Shown piece by piece: positions 44,380 to 53,299 of a DNA stretch of 64,000 bases. Source of the stretch: an uncultured Lachnospiraceae bacterium (GTDB lineage Bacteria; Bacillota; Clostridia; Lachnospirales; Lachnospiraceae); contig CANDKY010000003.1 of assembly GCA_947385425.1 (NCBI GenBank), positions 30,467 to 94,466 of the forward strand. The letters run 5' to 3'. Within the stretch, counting starts at the first letter, position 1. Each line of letters starts with the position of its first letter. Under the pieces are notes generated by a model. The model saw only the letters and a program-made list of their open reading frames with translations. It did no database searches and was not told where the DNA came from. The translations under genes and the position numbers were made by a program.

Positions 44380-44928
44380 GTGGGACAGGACATTCATATT
44401 AGACAAGCGGTAAAGGAAGATATTGATTGTATCGAAAAACTGTATGGGGATATATGTGATTATCTGGAAATGCACAGGAATTATCCCGGGTGGAAAAAAG
44501 GCGTTTATCCGGCCCGTTCCGATGCAGAAGACGCACTGATGGAAAATGCGCTGTATATTGCCCGGGTTGGGGAGCAGGCAGCGGGAACAGTTATTTTGAA
44601 ACACGGGCCGGAAGACGGGTATAAAAAGGGGAGATGGCTGACGGAAGATGATTACCGATATATTTATGTAGTCCATACCCTGGCTGTCCATCCCGGCTTT
44701 CTAAAGTCCGGTGTAGGGACGGGGTTATTGACGTATGCCGAACAGGTGGCGCTAAGAGAAGGATGCGTAAGCATCAGACTTGATGTTGTAAAAGGGAATA
44801 TCCCTGCGGAGCGGCTTTATCAAAAGTGCGGATATCAGTTCACAGGGACTGTAAGCCTGGGATATGAAGCGTATGGGCTTCCCTGGTTCCATCTTTATGA
44901 AAAAGTTTTATCGTTACACCGGCAATGA
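44380..44928 (+). CDS. GNAT-family N-acetyltransferase
   Basis: A 182-residue acetyltransferase using acetyl-CoA; the substrate is unknown. The core motif is VHTLAVHPGFLKSGVGTGLL with the Q/RxxGxG/A-type loop (KSGVGTG), then EGCVSIRLDVVKGNIPAERL and YQKCGYQFTGTV. Start: GTG 44380 follows AGAGAGGG with 9 bases. The frame is open back to 44245, but that part is the truncated MITE and its translation is unrelated to GNAT. No operon partners are evident. Confidence 0.88.
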   Translation: MGQDIHIRQAVKEDIDCIEKLYGDICDYLEMHRNYPGWKKGVYPARSDAEDALMENALYIARVGEQAAGTVILKHGPEDGYKKGRWLTEDDYRYIYVVHTLAVHPGFLKSGVGTGLLTYAEQVALREGCVSIRLDVVKGNIPAERLYQKCGYQFTGTVSLGYEAYGLPWFHLYEKVLSLHRQ

Positions 44929-45016
44929 AGCCATGAGGAAAGATTTGACATTTATTCCTGCCGGCTGTAAAATGAAAGCATCACAGCGGTTGTGCAGGGC
45001 ACAGGGCATTCATTAC

Positions 45017-45114
45017 TAAGGAACTGTATGTAAATAACCTATGCCATTCGCCGGCCTTTTTCCGGTTGCAGGTTACTGCGTAATTGCCGCAGATTATTTT
45101 TATACAGTTCCTTA
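45017..45114. repeat. 98-bp element with 13-bp terminal inverted repeats
   Basis: TAAGGAACTGTAT (45017-45029) is perfectly complementary to 45102-45114. The interior has hairpins (CTGCG with CGCAG at 45076-45092, and a GCCGG/CCGG stem around 45050-45065). It sits 23 bases before the CAP-protein start and so forms much of its leader. A shortened palindrome TAAGGAACTGTTCCTAA near 2983-2999 may be a collapsed relative. It could be a small MITE or a regulatory structure. Confidence 0.65.
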
Positions 45115-45137
45115 AGAGAAGGATAGGGCAGAAAACT

Positions 45138-48100
45138 ATGAAATTTAAAACATTAAACGGATTATTTGCAGCAACGGCTTTCAGTATCATGTTTGCAAAC
45201 GCCGCTATGCCGGTAAATGCGGAAGAGCTGAAGGATGAGAGCGCGGTGATTTCCGAGCAGGAAGGACAGCAGGGGGATGGCGCGTCGGATGAGGGGGCTT
45301 CTTCGGGGCAGGAGGAAGGGAACGGGACAGAGGGAAAATCACAATCTGATAATGAGCCGGGTTCCGATCAGGGCAGTACTTCTTTGCCGGAAACAGGGGC
45401 GCCTGTCCAGAATACGCCAGGAGGGACGGAAGGGCAGCCGGGAGAGAACATAACCGGGCAGCAGCCGGCCGATCCGGCAAACGGGGAACCATCTTCCGGT
45501 ACAGCGGACGGGGAACAGGCTTCCGGCCCGGCAAACGGGGAGCAATCCTCCGGCCCGGCAAACGGGGAACCATCTTCCGGTGCGGCAGATGGAGAACCAT
45601 CTTCCGGTACGACGGACAGCGGGAAGGCACCTGATTCAACGGACGGACAGGAAACGGAAGACAATTCCGGGCAGGGGACAGGAGACTCTGTCGGCGGGCA
45701 GGCTCCGGACCAGAACGGGGCAGGGCAGGCACCCTCCGGCTCAGACAGCGGGCAGCCATCGATACAGCCGGATTCCGGTACGGAAGGGGAGGATGGAACA
45801 GACGCGGGGACGGAAGAGGACGGGAAGCAGCAAAACGGCCCGGCGGATTTCGAAGAGGCAAAGGAAAACCTTGATAAAGCGAAGGAGGATGAGGAACAGG
45901 CCAAATCGGAACTGGATGAGGCGCAGGCCGGGGCTGACAGTGCCCGGGACGACGTAGACAAAGCGCAGCAGCAGGTTCAGGAAGCGGAAAAGGAACTGGA
46001 AGAGGCGCAGGGGAAGAAAGAGGAAGCCGAAAAGAATAAAAATGAAGCGGACGCGGAAGCCTCCAGGACAGAACAGGAACTGGATACGGCCCAGAAAGAG
46101 CTTGACAGTGCATTGCAGGATGCCAATGTAAATAAGGATGACTTTGAGAAAGCCCAGGAGGGGCTTGAGGATAAGAAGAAGCAGGAAGAAACAGCCCAGC
46201 AGGCCGTAGATCAGGCGCAGGCCGATTATGATGCAAAAAAAGCGGAGGCGGAAGCAGCGGCCGCGGCGGCACAAGAGGCTGCGAAAAATGCGGAAAGCGC
46301 CGAAAATGATAAAAATGCCGCAGACCAGGCAGTGGCGGATGCCCAGAAAGAGGCGGACAGTGCCAGGGAGGCGTATGAAAATGCGCTGAATGCGTCAGGT
46401 GTCGATGGGGAAGCAGGCAATGCCGCATCCGAGAATCTGAAGAAAGCGCAGGAGGTATTAGATGCGGTAAAGAAAAAGATTGCAAGCGGTTCCCTTGGAT
46501 TTTTCCAGTATTTGGGAGAAGCGGGTTCTGACAGTGCGAAAGTAGCGGCAACGATTCTCACGGCAGCCGATGCGTCCCAGGTGCAGGGAGTAAGGGACAG
46601 CGGATGGGCGGCAGGCAGTTGGGAAGAGTTTGCTTCCTATACCCAATTAGGGGAGGAAAAGGATGCCACCAGCCTTGAAAATATGAAGAGGACTATTGCA
46701 TTTATGAAAGAGTGCAATGAACTGAGGACGGCGGATAATAATTTCCAGGGGCTTAGCGCGCTTCAGGTAAATGATGCCCTGATGGCGATTGCGCAGTTGA
46801 ATGCAAACTGGGCGACGTGGACGGAAAATGATACGTATAATACCCATTCAAGGGTGTTTAATATCGGGGAAAACCTGGCATGGTATTATGTGGATGTGCC
46901 GGGAATGGATGATCCGTTTAAAGGCTGGTATCATGAAGAGAAAGCGGTTTATGATAAGAAAGAGAACGGAGTGACCGGGCATTATATCAATATTACGGAT
47001 GCTTCTTACAGTGCAACCGGTTTCGCGGTAAATATATCTGAGGATTCCAGGGGGGAATTGCGTTTGAACTGTGCGCAGGAATTTTCATCCGGCGGCAATG
47101 TAAACTATTACGGGTATGGTCCAAGCTACAGTGTGGAAGAATACGAAAACCGTTTTATGGCATATTATAATGCGGTCATGAAGGAATTGAGCGATGCCCA
47201 GTCCGCCTATGACGCTGCCCTGGCGGCTTACAATGAGGTGATCGGAGGGACAGGGAACCAGAATCAGGCATTGATTGACAGTAAGAAAGCGGAACTGGAT
47301 AAGGCGACGGACAATCTGGAAGAAGCGAAAATTAACGCGGAAGAAAAGCTGGAAATTTTAACCAATGCCCAGGAAGCGCTGGCCGCTGATATGGAGAAGA
47401 ATGCGTCGGCTCAGGCAGCTTTTGCAAAGAGCGGCAGCAATCTGGAAACGGCACAGAATGATCTGCAGGCGAAGAAGGAAGCCTATGAGGCGGCGCGGAA
47501 GGATATAGAGGATAATTTCGGGCTTGCCGTGGTCCAAGCGGCGGAAAGCCTTATGAGATATAAGGCTGAGCACAACCGTGCATTGGAGGAGCAGAGTAAA
47601 GCGGCGTCTGCATTTGAGGAAGCGGAGGCCGTATGGGCAGCGGCTTTGGACAGGAAAGCCGGTGCGGATCGGAATCTGCAGGAAAAAACGGATATTTTAG
47701 CACTGAAACTGCAGGTACTGCAGGATGCCAGGAATGCTTATGAGGATGCCCTTGCCAAATTAAACGTTGCCCAGGGTGATTATGACAGGTTAAAGCCCGG
47801 GGAGGAGGCTTCTTCTTCCTCTTATGGCGGGGAAATTACAAATCCTGCAGCGGCACAGGAAAATACCGTGGCAGTCCTCGATCTGTCAGCTATTGACAGC
47901 AGGAAGGCAACTTTTTCGAAAGGCTGTTCTTTCAAATATTTTTTAAATTATACCATGAGTTTTGTCAGGGACAGTTCGTTTGCCAATCTGACCGTCGACT
48001 GTTCGGATTTGCCCTGGTATAGTTTTAACAGAAGGGTGCTGGAAACGCTGAGGGGCAGTCTTGATAAGGCCCTGACTGTTGTTTTCCGGTATCAGGGGCG

Positions 48101-48215
48101 GAAATATACGTTTACCATTCCTTCCGGTTTTGATTTGAACCTTTTGCAGGATTCTAACGGCTGGTATGGTTTCATGTACCTGAAAATGATATTCGGCGGA
48201 CACGAAGTGGTGTAA
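45138..48215 (+). CDS. Secreted coiled-coil protein with CAP/SCP domain
   Basis: A 1025-residue exported protein. The signal peptide is residues 1-29 (LFAATAFSIMFANAAMPVNA). A low-complexity region (about 40-235) is made of 12-residue repeats such as NGEPSSGAADGE. A long Ala/Glu/Lys coiled coil follows (about 240-440). Then comes a CAP domain (about 500-650: CNELRTADNNFQGLSALQVN, THSRVFNIGENLAW with candidate His and Glu ligands, GHYINITD). A second coiled coil (about 690-900) and a C-terminal domain of about 110 residues (LDLSAIDSRKATFSKGCSFK) complete it. No LPXTG anchor is present. AGAGAAGGA precedes ATG 45138. It is probably a cell-surface or matrix protein; the substrate of the CAP domain is unknown. 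Confidence 0.85.
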   Translation: MKFKTLNGLFAATAFSIMFANAAMPVNAEELKDESAVISEQEGQQGDGASDEGASSGQEEGNGTEGKSQSDNEPGSDQGSTSLPETGAPVQNTPGGTEGQPGENITGQQPADPANGEPSSGTADGEQASGPANGEQSSGPANGEPSSGAADGEPSSGTTDSGKAPDSTDGQETEDNSGQGTGDSVGGQAPDQNGAGQAPSGSDSGQPSIQPDSGTEGEDGTDAGTEEDGKQQNGPADFEEAKENLDKAKEDEEQAKSELDEAQAGADSARDDVDKAQQQVQEAEKELEEAQGKKEEAEKNKNEADAEASRTEQELDTAQKELDSALQDANVNKDDFEKAQEGLEDKKKQEETAQQAVDQAQADYDAKKAEAEAAAAAAQEAAKNAESAENDKNAADQAVADAQKEADSAREAYENALNASGVDGEAGNAASENLKKAQEVLDAVKKKIASGSLGFFQYLGEAGSDSAKVAATILTAADASQVQGVRDSGWAAGSWEEFASYTQLGEEKDATSLENMKRTIAFMKECNELRTADNNFQGLSALQVNDALMAIAQLNANWATWTENDTYNTHSRVFNIGENLAWYYVDVPGMDDPFKGWYHEEKAVYDKKENGVTGHYINITDASYSATGFAVNISEDSRGELRLNCAQEFSSGGNVNYYGYGPSYSVEEYENRFMAYYNAVMKELSDAQSAYDAALAAYNEVIGGTGNQNQALIDSKKAELDKATDNLEEAKINAEEKLEILTNAQEALAADMEKNASAQAAFAKSGSNLETAQNDLQAKKEAYEAARKDIEDNFGLAVVQAAESLMRYKAEHNRALEEQSKAASAFEEAEAVWAAALDRKAGADRNLQEKTDILALKLQVLQDARNAYEDALAKLNVAQGDYDRLKPGEEASSSSYGGEITNPAAAQENTVAVLDLSAIDSRKATFSKGCSFKYFLNYTMSFVRDSSFANLTVDCSDLPWYSFNRRVLETLRGSLDKALTVVFRYQGRKYTFTIPSGFDLNLLQDSNGWYGFMYLKMIFGGHEVV

Positions 48216-48236
48216 CAAAGGAATCTATTATCAAAC

Positions 48237-48288
48237 TGTGTGCTCCACAGTTTGTGTACTCCGCAGTTTATGTACTCTGCAGTTACAG
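48237..48288 (+). repeat. Three tandem 16-bp units after the CAP-protein gene
   Basis: Imperfect copies of TGTACTCCGCAGTTTA follow one another (TGTGCTCCACAGTTTG, TGTACTCCGCAGTTTA, TGTACTCTGCAGTTAC). The first can also pair with its own flank (AAACTGTG with CACAGTTT). They lie between the stop codon and the terminator of this gene. Confidence 0.7.
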
Positions 48289-48336
48289 AAAGCATTTAAA
48301 AGAAATTCTTTAAACATATACAATGGAGATTAAAGG

Positions 48337-48375
48337 CAGGCTTCCGTTTGGCTAATGAACGGAAGTCTGTTTTTA
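48337..48375 (+). terminator. Rho-independent terminator of the CAP-protein gene
   Basis: CAGGCTTCCGTT (48337-48348) pairs with AACGGAAGTCTG (48358-48369) with one wobble and is followed by TTTTTA. It lies 120 bases after the stop. Confidence 0.85.
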
Positions 48376-48590
48376 TGCACAGGGGTGCGTAAGGAAATTA
48401 GCAGCTCTGCTGCACGCACCCCGCGCGGCGAGTAGGGGGAAAAGCATCCCCAACTCGATTGCACACGGGCACCCAAAGGAAAATGTCAGCAAGAGCTGAC
48501 GGGTGCCCGGCGCGCGAGTAGGGGGAAAAGCATCCCCTACTCGATTGCACAGGGGTGCGTAAGAAAATTAGCGGCTATGCTGCGAGGAGT
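48376..48590. repeat. Cluster of four GC-rich hairpins with alternating repeats
   Basis: Stems in order: GGGGTGCGT with ACGCACCCC (48382-48422), CGAGTAGGGG with CCCCAACTCG (48429-48460), CGGGCACCC with GGGTGCCCG (about 48468-48510), and CGAGTAGGGG with CCCCTACTCG (48515-48545). The block GCACAGGGGTGCGTAAG recurs at the start and end (48377 and 48547). The 568-base gap 48216-48783 has no convincing gene. Bases 48591-48783 show nothing clear beyond the ribosome site AAAAGGAG of the next gene. Confidence 0.7.
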
Positions 48591-48783
48591 TTCATTAAGA
48601 TAAAGCCCGCCGCCAGACATGCATGGAATCGGCAGGCATCGTCCAGGCGCCTGTTCCGGCATTGCGGAAACTGCAATTTCAAATGTATGTCGAAGTATAA
48701 AAAAAGGATTCTAACACAAAATATAGCAAAGAACATAAAAGCAAGTGACAGAATTTGCCGGAGCGCAGAAAAGGAGACTTAAG

Positions 48784-49524
48784 ATGGGAAATCAGAAAAC
48801 GAAGAATAATAAAAATACAAAAAATGAGGAAGTGAGGGAAAAGGATACCGAAAAGAAGGTGGAGCAGGAAAAGCAGCGGGACGAGCGGATTGAAAAAAGC
48901 GGCCAGGTAACGCTGGATAAGAATGACCGGAAACACAAGATCCACCTGATTACGATTATCGGCGAAGTGGAGGGGCATGACAATCTGAACGGTACTTCCA
49001 AAACGACCAAATATGAGCATATCCTTCCGGAACTGGCGGCTATAGAGGACAGCAGCGAAGTGGACGGTGTATTGATTTTGCTGAATACTATGGGCGGCGA
49101 TGTGGAAGCGGGGCTGGCCATTGCGGAGATGATCGCGTCCCTGAGCAAGCCTACGGTTTCCCTTGTGCTGGGCGGAAGCCATTCCATAGGGGTGCCGATT
49201 GCTGCCAGCACGGATTATTCCTATATTGTCCCGACCGGTACGATGGTTATCCATCCGGTACGGATGAACGGCATGGTGATCGGAGTACCGCAGACCTTTG
49301 ACTATTTTAAGCAGATCCAGAACCGGATTACCGGATTCGTCTGCGGCCACTGCGATATCAGTAAAGCAAGGCTGGAAGAGCTGATGATGGAGACGGGAGT
49401 GCTGACGAAGGATGTGGGAACGATACTGGTAGGGCAGGAGGCGGTAAACGAAGGGATTATTAATGATGTGGGCGGAATTAAGGAGGCACTGGCACATCTT
49501 CACGAAATGATTGGTGACAATTAG
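48784..49524 (+). CDS. TepA-type ClpP-like serine protease
   Basis: A 246-residue ClpP/crotonase-fold protein. The first 60 residues are very rich in Lys, Asn and Glu. The protease core follows: ITIIGEVEGHD, LNTMGGDVEAGLAIAEMI, then GGSHSIGVP with probable nucleophile Ser 134 and TMVIHPVR with His 157. It matches the TepA (translocation-enhancing protein) group found next to FtsK/SpoIIIE genes in clostridia. No signal peptide. AAAAGGAG precedes ATG 48784. It lies 55 bases before the FtsK gene on the same strand. Confidence 0.87.
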   Translation: MGNQKTKNNKNTKNEEVREKDTEKKVEQEKQRDERIEKSGQVTLDKNDRKHKIHLITIIGEVEGHDNLNGTSKTTKYEHILPELAAIEDSSEVDGVLILLNTMGGDVEAGLAIAEMIASLSKPTVSLVLGGSHSIGVPIAASTDYSYIVPTGTMVIHPVRMNGMVIGVPQTFDYFKQIQNRITGFVCGHCDISKARLEELMMETGVLTKDVGTILVGQEAVNEGIINDVGGIKEALAHLHEMIGDN

Positions 49525-49579
49525 CTTTTAAGATGCTATACTATATGAGTTAAAGAAAATATGCAAGGGAGGCAGGAGT

Positions 49580-52500
49580 ATGGCATCCGGACAGGGTAAC
49601 AGAAGCGGCGGAAAAAGTACGGGAAGAAAAAGTTCATCGGGCAGAAGCCAGTCACGCGCCTCATCGGGAAAGGGGAAAAGTGCGCAGGCAGGCAGGGCGG
49701 TAAGACAGAGTGAGCCGATGGATCTGGCGATCAGGAATGAAGTTATTTTGATAGGCGTATTGGCACTGGCCGTCTTTTTATTTTTATGCAATTTTGGTAT
49801 AGTAGGTGTAGTGGGGGATTTGTTCAGCGATGTGATGTTCGGTATTCTGGGGCTGATTTCCTATGCGGCTCCTGTGCTTTTTTTTCTGGCGGTGGCATTC
49901 GGCATTTCAAACAGAGGGAATAGTATTGCAGTCAGAAAACTGGTGGCTGCGGTTATTCTTTTTTTGCTGATTGAGATGGCATGTGATTTATTCACGGGGG
50001 AATGGAATGCGGACTCGGTTTACCATGTGAAGGATTTGTATGAACGCTGCAGCAGGAACCATAACGGCGGCGGAGTGATAGGCGGGACACTGGCCTATGT
50101 GTCTTATCATTTCCTGTCGATGGTGGGTACTGCGCTGTTAATGGTTGTGCTGGCCGTTATCTGCATGGTAATTATAACAGAGAAATCGGTAATGAGGGGA
50201 GTAAAAAGCGGCGGGAAGCGTATGTATGAGAAGACGCGGGAAGATGCCTTTAACCGCAGGGAACGGGCGCAGAGAAGAAGGGAAGAACAGGAGCAGATCA
50301 GAAGGGAGAGGGAGGAAGAGCGGCGGATAAAGAAAGAAGCGGAGGAAAATGAAAAGATACTCCGGATGGATAAGAAAGTATCCGGGGTAATGCGTGATAC
50401 GACATTACCTTCAAAAAAAGAGAAAAAAGCCGTTTCGCAGGTACGGGATGATATTCACGAAATAGTAATCAACGGTTTGGAAGGGGCAGATATTAAGGGA
50501 GTGGAGGTGACGGCCCCAAAAGCTTCCGGAGACGGACTGCCGCCTGAATTTGACAATATCCGCATTACTTCCGCCTATATCCAGGGGCAGGATGGGGAGG
50601 ATGCGCATGGCGGATATGGAGACAGGCCGGATAACGGGGATATTGGCCTGGACGGATATAGAAGCTGGTATGCCAGTTTAGGACGGGACAGCGGGGATGC
50701 CGGCTCTGATGTAAAGGAAAGCGGAGAGGGCAGGGCGGCAGAGGCCGTGTGGGAAAACGGGAAGCAGGAAAGTGCGGCGGACGTCCGGGGAAATGAGAAA
50801 CAGGCCGGCACAGGCGAAACTGTCCGGAAAGCCGGAAGCTATGCCGGGGCAGCAGCGGCAGGAATGAAAGCCGGAAGCTATGCCGGAGGAACAGACGCAG
50901 TCCGGGAAGCCGGAAGTTATGGCAGGGCGGCGGAAGCTGTCCGCAGATCTGGAAATCAGGGCGGTGCAGCGGGAAAGTTCCGGAACGGCGCAAACCGGGC
51001 GAGAACGGGAAGGGCCCGTCTGGCGCGGAATTTTATGGCTTCGGATGAAATACAGGAAGTGACATTTGACATTGAGGAAGAGGATGTTATGGAACCGGTT
51101 TCCGGTTTTAACACAGGAACCGGGATGGGCGCAGAGCCGGGAGATGAGCCGGAAAGCATAGGCGGATCTGCTTTTGGGGATGAGGAAAAAATTACTGGCG
51201 GATCGGTTTTGGGCCCTATGGCGGAAGGCGCAGGAGGTTCCGGCTTTAGGGAGGAATCGGAAAGTGCAGGAGGATTTGCCTTTGAGGAGGAAGCGGGAAG
51301 CGTAAGGGGTGCTGTTTTAGAGGAGGAAGCGGGAAGCGTAAGGGGTTCTGTTTTTGAGGAGGAACCGGGGATTGCGGGAGAATCCGTATTTGATGGTGCT
51401 TCGGATGAAATAGGGGGATACGCCTTTGACGATCCGGCAAAGACAGCAGAGGATCCGGGAGAAACGGATTTTTATTTTGCGGAGGGCATTCCGGAAAGAA
51501 ACGGTTCAGGAATGCTGCAGGATGTGGAAGCAATGGCTTTCATAGAAAGCACGGAAACAGAAGAGAGGGATACAGGAAAAGAGGAAGCCCAAGAGACAGA
51601 ACGAAGGGAAGAGCCAATAAAGGCAGGGACTGCGGGCTGCGGAGCAGCGCCGGCGGCATCCGCCGGAGCGGCAAGGGTGCGTCCGATAGCCAGGGCGGCA
51701 GAGGAAACGGGGATGTCATCCGGAAATGGGACAGCCATGTCTGGGATGACGCAGATGAAAATGGAGGCGCCGGTGCCGAAGAAGTACATATTCCCGTCCC
51801 TGAATCTTCTGAAAAAGGGAAAGGGGACAGGAACCGGTGATTCCGCGATACAGTTAAAACAGACAGCGGTGCATTTGCAGAAGACATTGGCGACTTTTGG
51901 GGTGCGGGTGACAATTACGGATATCAGCCAGGGGCCTACCGTGACCAGGTATGAGCTGCAGCCTGACCAGGGAGTGAAGGTAAGCAAGATTGTGGGGCTG
52001 GCGGATGATATCAAACTGAACCTGGCGGCTACGGATATCCGTATAGAAGCGCCGATACCCGGAAAAGCGGCAGTCGGAATCGAGGTGCCGAATAAAGAGA
52101 ACGCCGTGGTAGCACTGAGGGAACTGCTGGAGTCGCAGGAATTCCAGGAATTTCCTTCCAATCTGGCTTTTGCGGTCGGAAAGGATATCGGCGGCAAGAC
52201 CGTGGTGGCGGATATAGCGCGGATGCCCCATATGCTTATTGCCGGTTCCACCGGTTCAGGAAAGTCGGTATGTATCAATACACTGATTATGAGTATTTTG
52301 TACAAAGCACATCCGGATGATGTGAAACTTATCATGGTCGATCCGAAGGTTGTGGAACTGAGCGTATATAACGGTATCCCGCATCTGATGATTCCGGTGG
52401 TGACGGATCCGAAAAAAGCGGCGGCGGCATTGCACTGGGGTGTGGCGGAGATGACGGACCGCTATAAGAAATTTGCGGACTTCAATGTACGTGATTTGAA

Positions 52501-53251
52501 GGGATATAATAAGGCAGTGGAGTCCATGAAGCAGCGGGGGGAGAATGCCCCTGCCAAAATGCCGCAGATAGTGATTATTGTAGACGAGCTTGCGGATTTG
52601 ATGATGGTGTCGCCGGGCGAAGTGGAGGAATCCATCTGCCGTCTGGCACAGTTGGCAAGGGCAGCGGGGATACATTTGATTATCGCCACACAACGGCCGT
52701 CCGTGGATGTCATCACGGGGCTGATTAAGGCGAATATGCCCAGCCGTGCGGCTTTTGCGGTTTCCAGCGGGGTGGATTCCCGGACTATCCTGGATATGAA
52801 CGGCGCGGAGAAATTGTTGGGAAAGGGCGATATGCTCTTTTATCCCCAGGGATACCCGAAGCCTGCGCGCGTGCAGGGAGCTTTTGTATCCGATTCGGAA
52901 GTATCCGATGTGGTGGATTTCCTGAAAAATCAGGCCATCGGCAATGTGTACAGCGAAGACGTGGAAGCGCAGATCAAAACAATGGGAAGTGCCTCCGCAG
53001 GCGCAGGGGCCGGCGGAGGGGAAAGCGGCTATGACCAGTATTTTGCCGATGCAGGGCGTTTTATTATCGAAAAGGATAAAGCTTCCATCGGTATGCTCCA
53101 GAGAGTGTTCAAAATAGGTTTTAACCGCGCGGCGCGTATTATGGATCAATTATGCGAAGCCGGCGTGGTAGGCGAGGAGGAAGGCACGAAGCCCCGGAAG
53201 GTGCTGATGAGCCCGGAAGAGTTTGAACAGTTTGTAGAGGAAACAGTGTGA
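49580..53251 (+). CDS. DNA translocase of the FtsK/SpoIIIE family
   Basis: A 1223-residue membrane-anchored ATPase moving chromosomal DNA during division or sporulation. About four transmembrane segments lie between residues 50 and 205. A very long linker (about 210-720) follows, first charged (RRERAQRRREEQEQIRRERE), then low-complexity with repeats of AGSYAG-type and EEEAGSVRG-type. The motor domain starts about 730 and has the Walker A motif GSTGSGKSV (Lys 895), IVIIVDELADLM and PSVDVITG. The C-terminal gamma winged helix (GMLQRVFKIGFNRAARIMDQ) recognises orienting sequences. Usual members are about 750-900 residues, so the linker is the unusual part. AGGGAGGCAGG precedes ATG 49580. Confidence 0.94.
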   Translation: MASGQGNRSGGKSTGRKSSSGRSQSRASSGKGKSAQAGRAVRQSEPMDLAIRNEVILIGVLALAVFLFLCNFGIVGVVGDLFSDVMFGILGLISYAAPVLFFLAVAFGISNRGNSIAVRKLVAAVILFLLIEMACDLFTGEWNADSVYHVKDLYERCSRNHNGGGVIGGTLAYVSYHFLSMVGTALLMVVLAVICMVIITEKSVMRGVKSGGKRMYEKTREDAFNRRERAQRRREEQEQIRREREEERRIKKEAEENEKILRMDKKVSGVMRDTTLPSKKEKKAVSQVRDDIHEIVINGLEGADIKGVEVTAPKASGDGLPPEFDNIRITSAYIQGQDGEDAHGGYGDRPDNGDIGLDGYRSWYASLGRDSGDAGSDVKESGEGRAAEAVWENGKQESAADVRGNEKQAGTGETVRKAGSYAGAAAAGMKAGSYAGGTDAVREAGSYGRAAEAVRRSGNQGGAAGKFRNGANRARTGRARLARNFMASDEIQEVTFDIEEEDVMEPVSGFNTGTGMGAEPGDEPESIGGSAFGDEEKITGGSVLGPMAEGAGGSGFREESESAGGFAFEEEAGSVRGAVLEEEAGSVRGSVFEEEPGIAGESVFDGASDEIGGYAFDDPAKTAEDPGETDFYFAEGIPERNGSGMLQDVEAMAFIESTETEERDTGKEEAQETERREEPIKAGTAGCGAAPAASAGAARVRPIARAAEETGMSSGNGTAMSGMTQMKMEAPVPKKYIFPSLNLLKKGKGTGTGDSAIQLKQTAVHLQKTLATFGVRVTITDISQGPTVTRYELQPDQGVKVSKIVGLADDIKLNLAATDIRIEAPIPGKAAVGIEVPNKENAVVALRELLESQEFQEFPSNLAFAVGKDIGGKTVVADIARMPHMLIAGSTGSGKSVCINTLIMSILYKAHPDDVKLIMVDPKVVELSVYNGIPHLMIPVVTDPKKAAAALHWGVAEMTDRYKKFADFNVRDLKGYNKAVESMKQRGENAPAKMPQIVIIVDELADLMMVSPGEVEESICRLAQLARAAGIHLIIATQRPSVDVITGLIKANMPSRAAFAVSSGVDSRTILDMNGAEKLLGKGDMLFYPQGYPKPARVQGAFVSDSEVSDVVDFLKNQAIGNVYSEDVEAQIKTMGSASAGAGAGGGESGYDQYFADAGRFIIEKDKASIGMLQRVFKIGFNRAARIMDQLCEAGVVGEEEGTKPRKVLMSPEEFEQFVEETV

Positions 53252-53299
53252 GGTAAAGATAAATCAGTCCCTGAGAGAGGGCCGGAAAGGAAGAAGAGG

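Noticed and set aside
45205-46551. 448-codon minus-strand open frame
   Set aside because: It is antisense to the low-complexity and coiled-coil part of the CAP protein gene; long antisense frames are expected from such codon usage.
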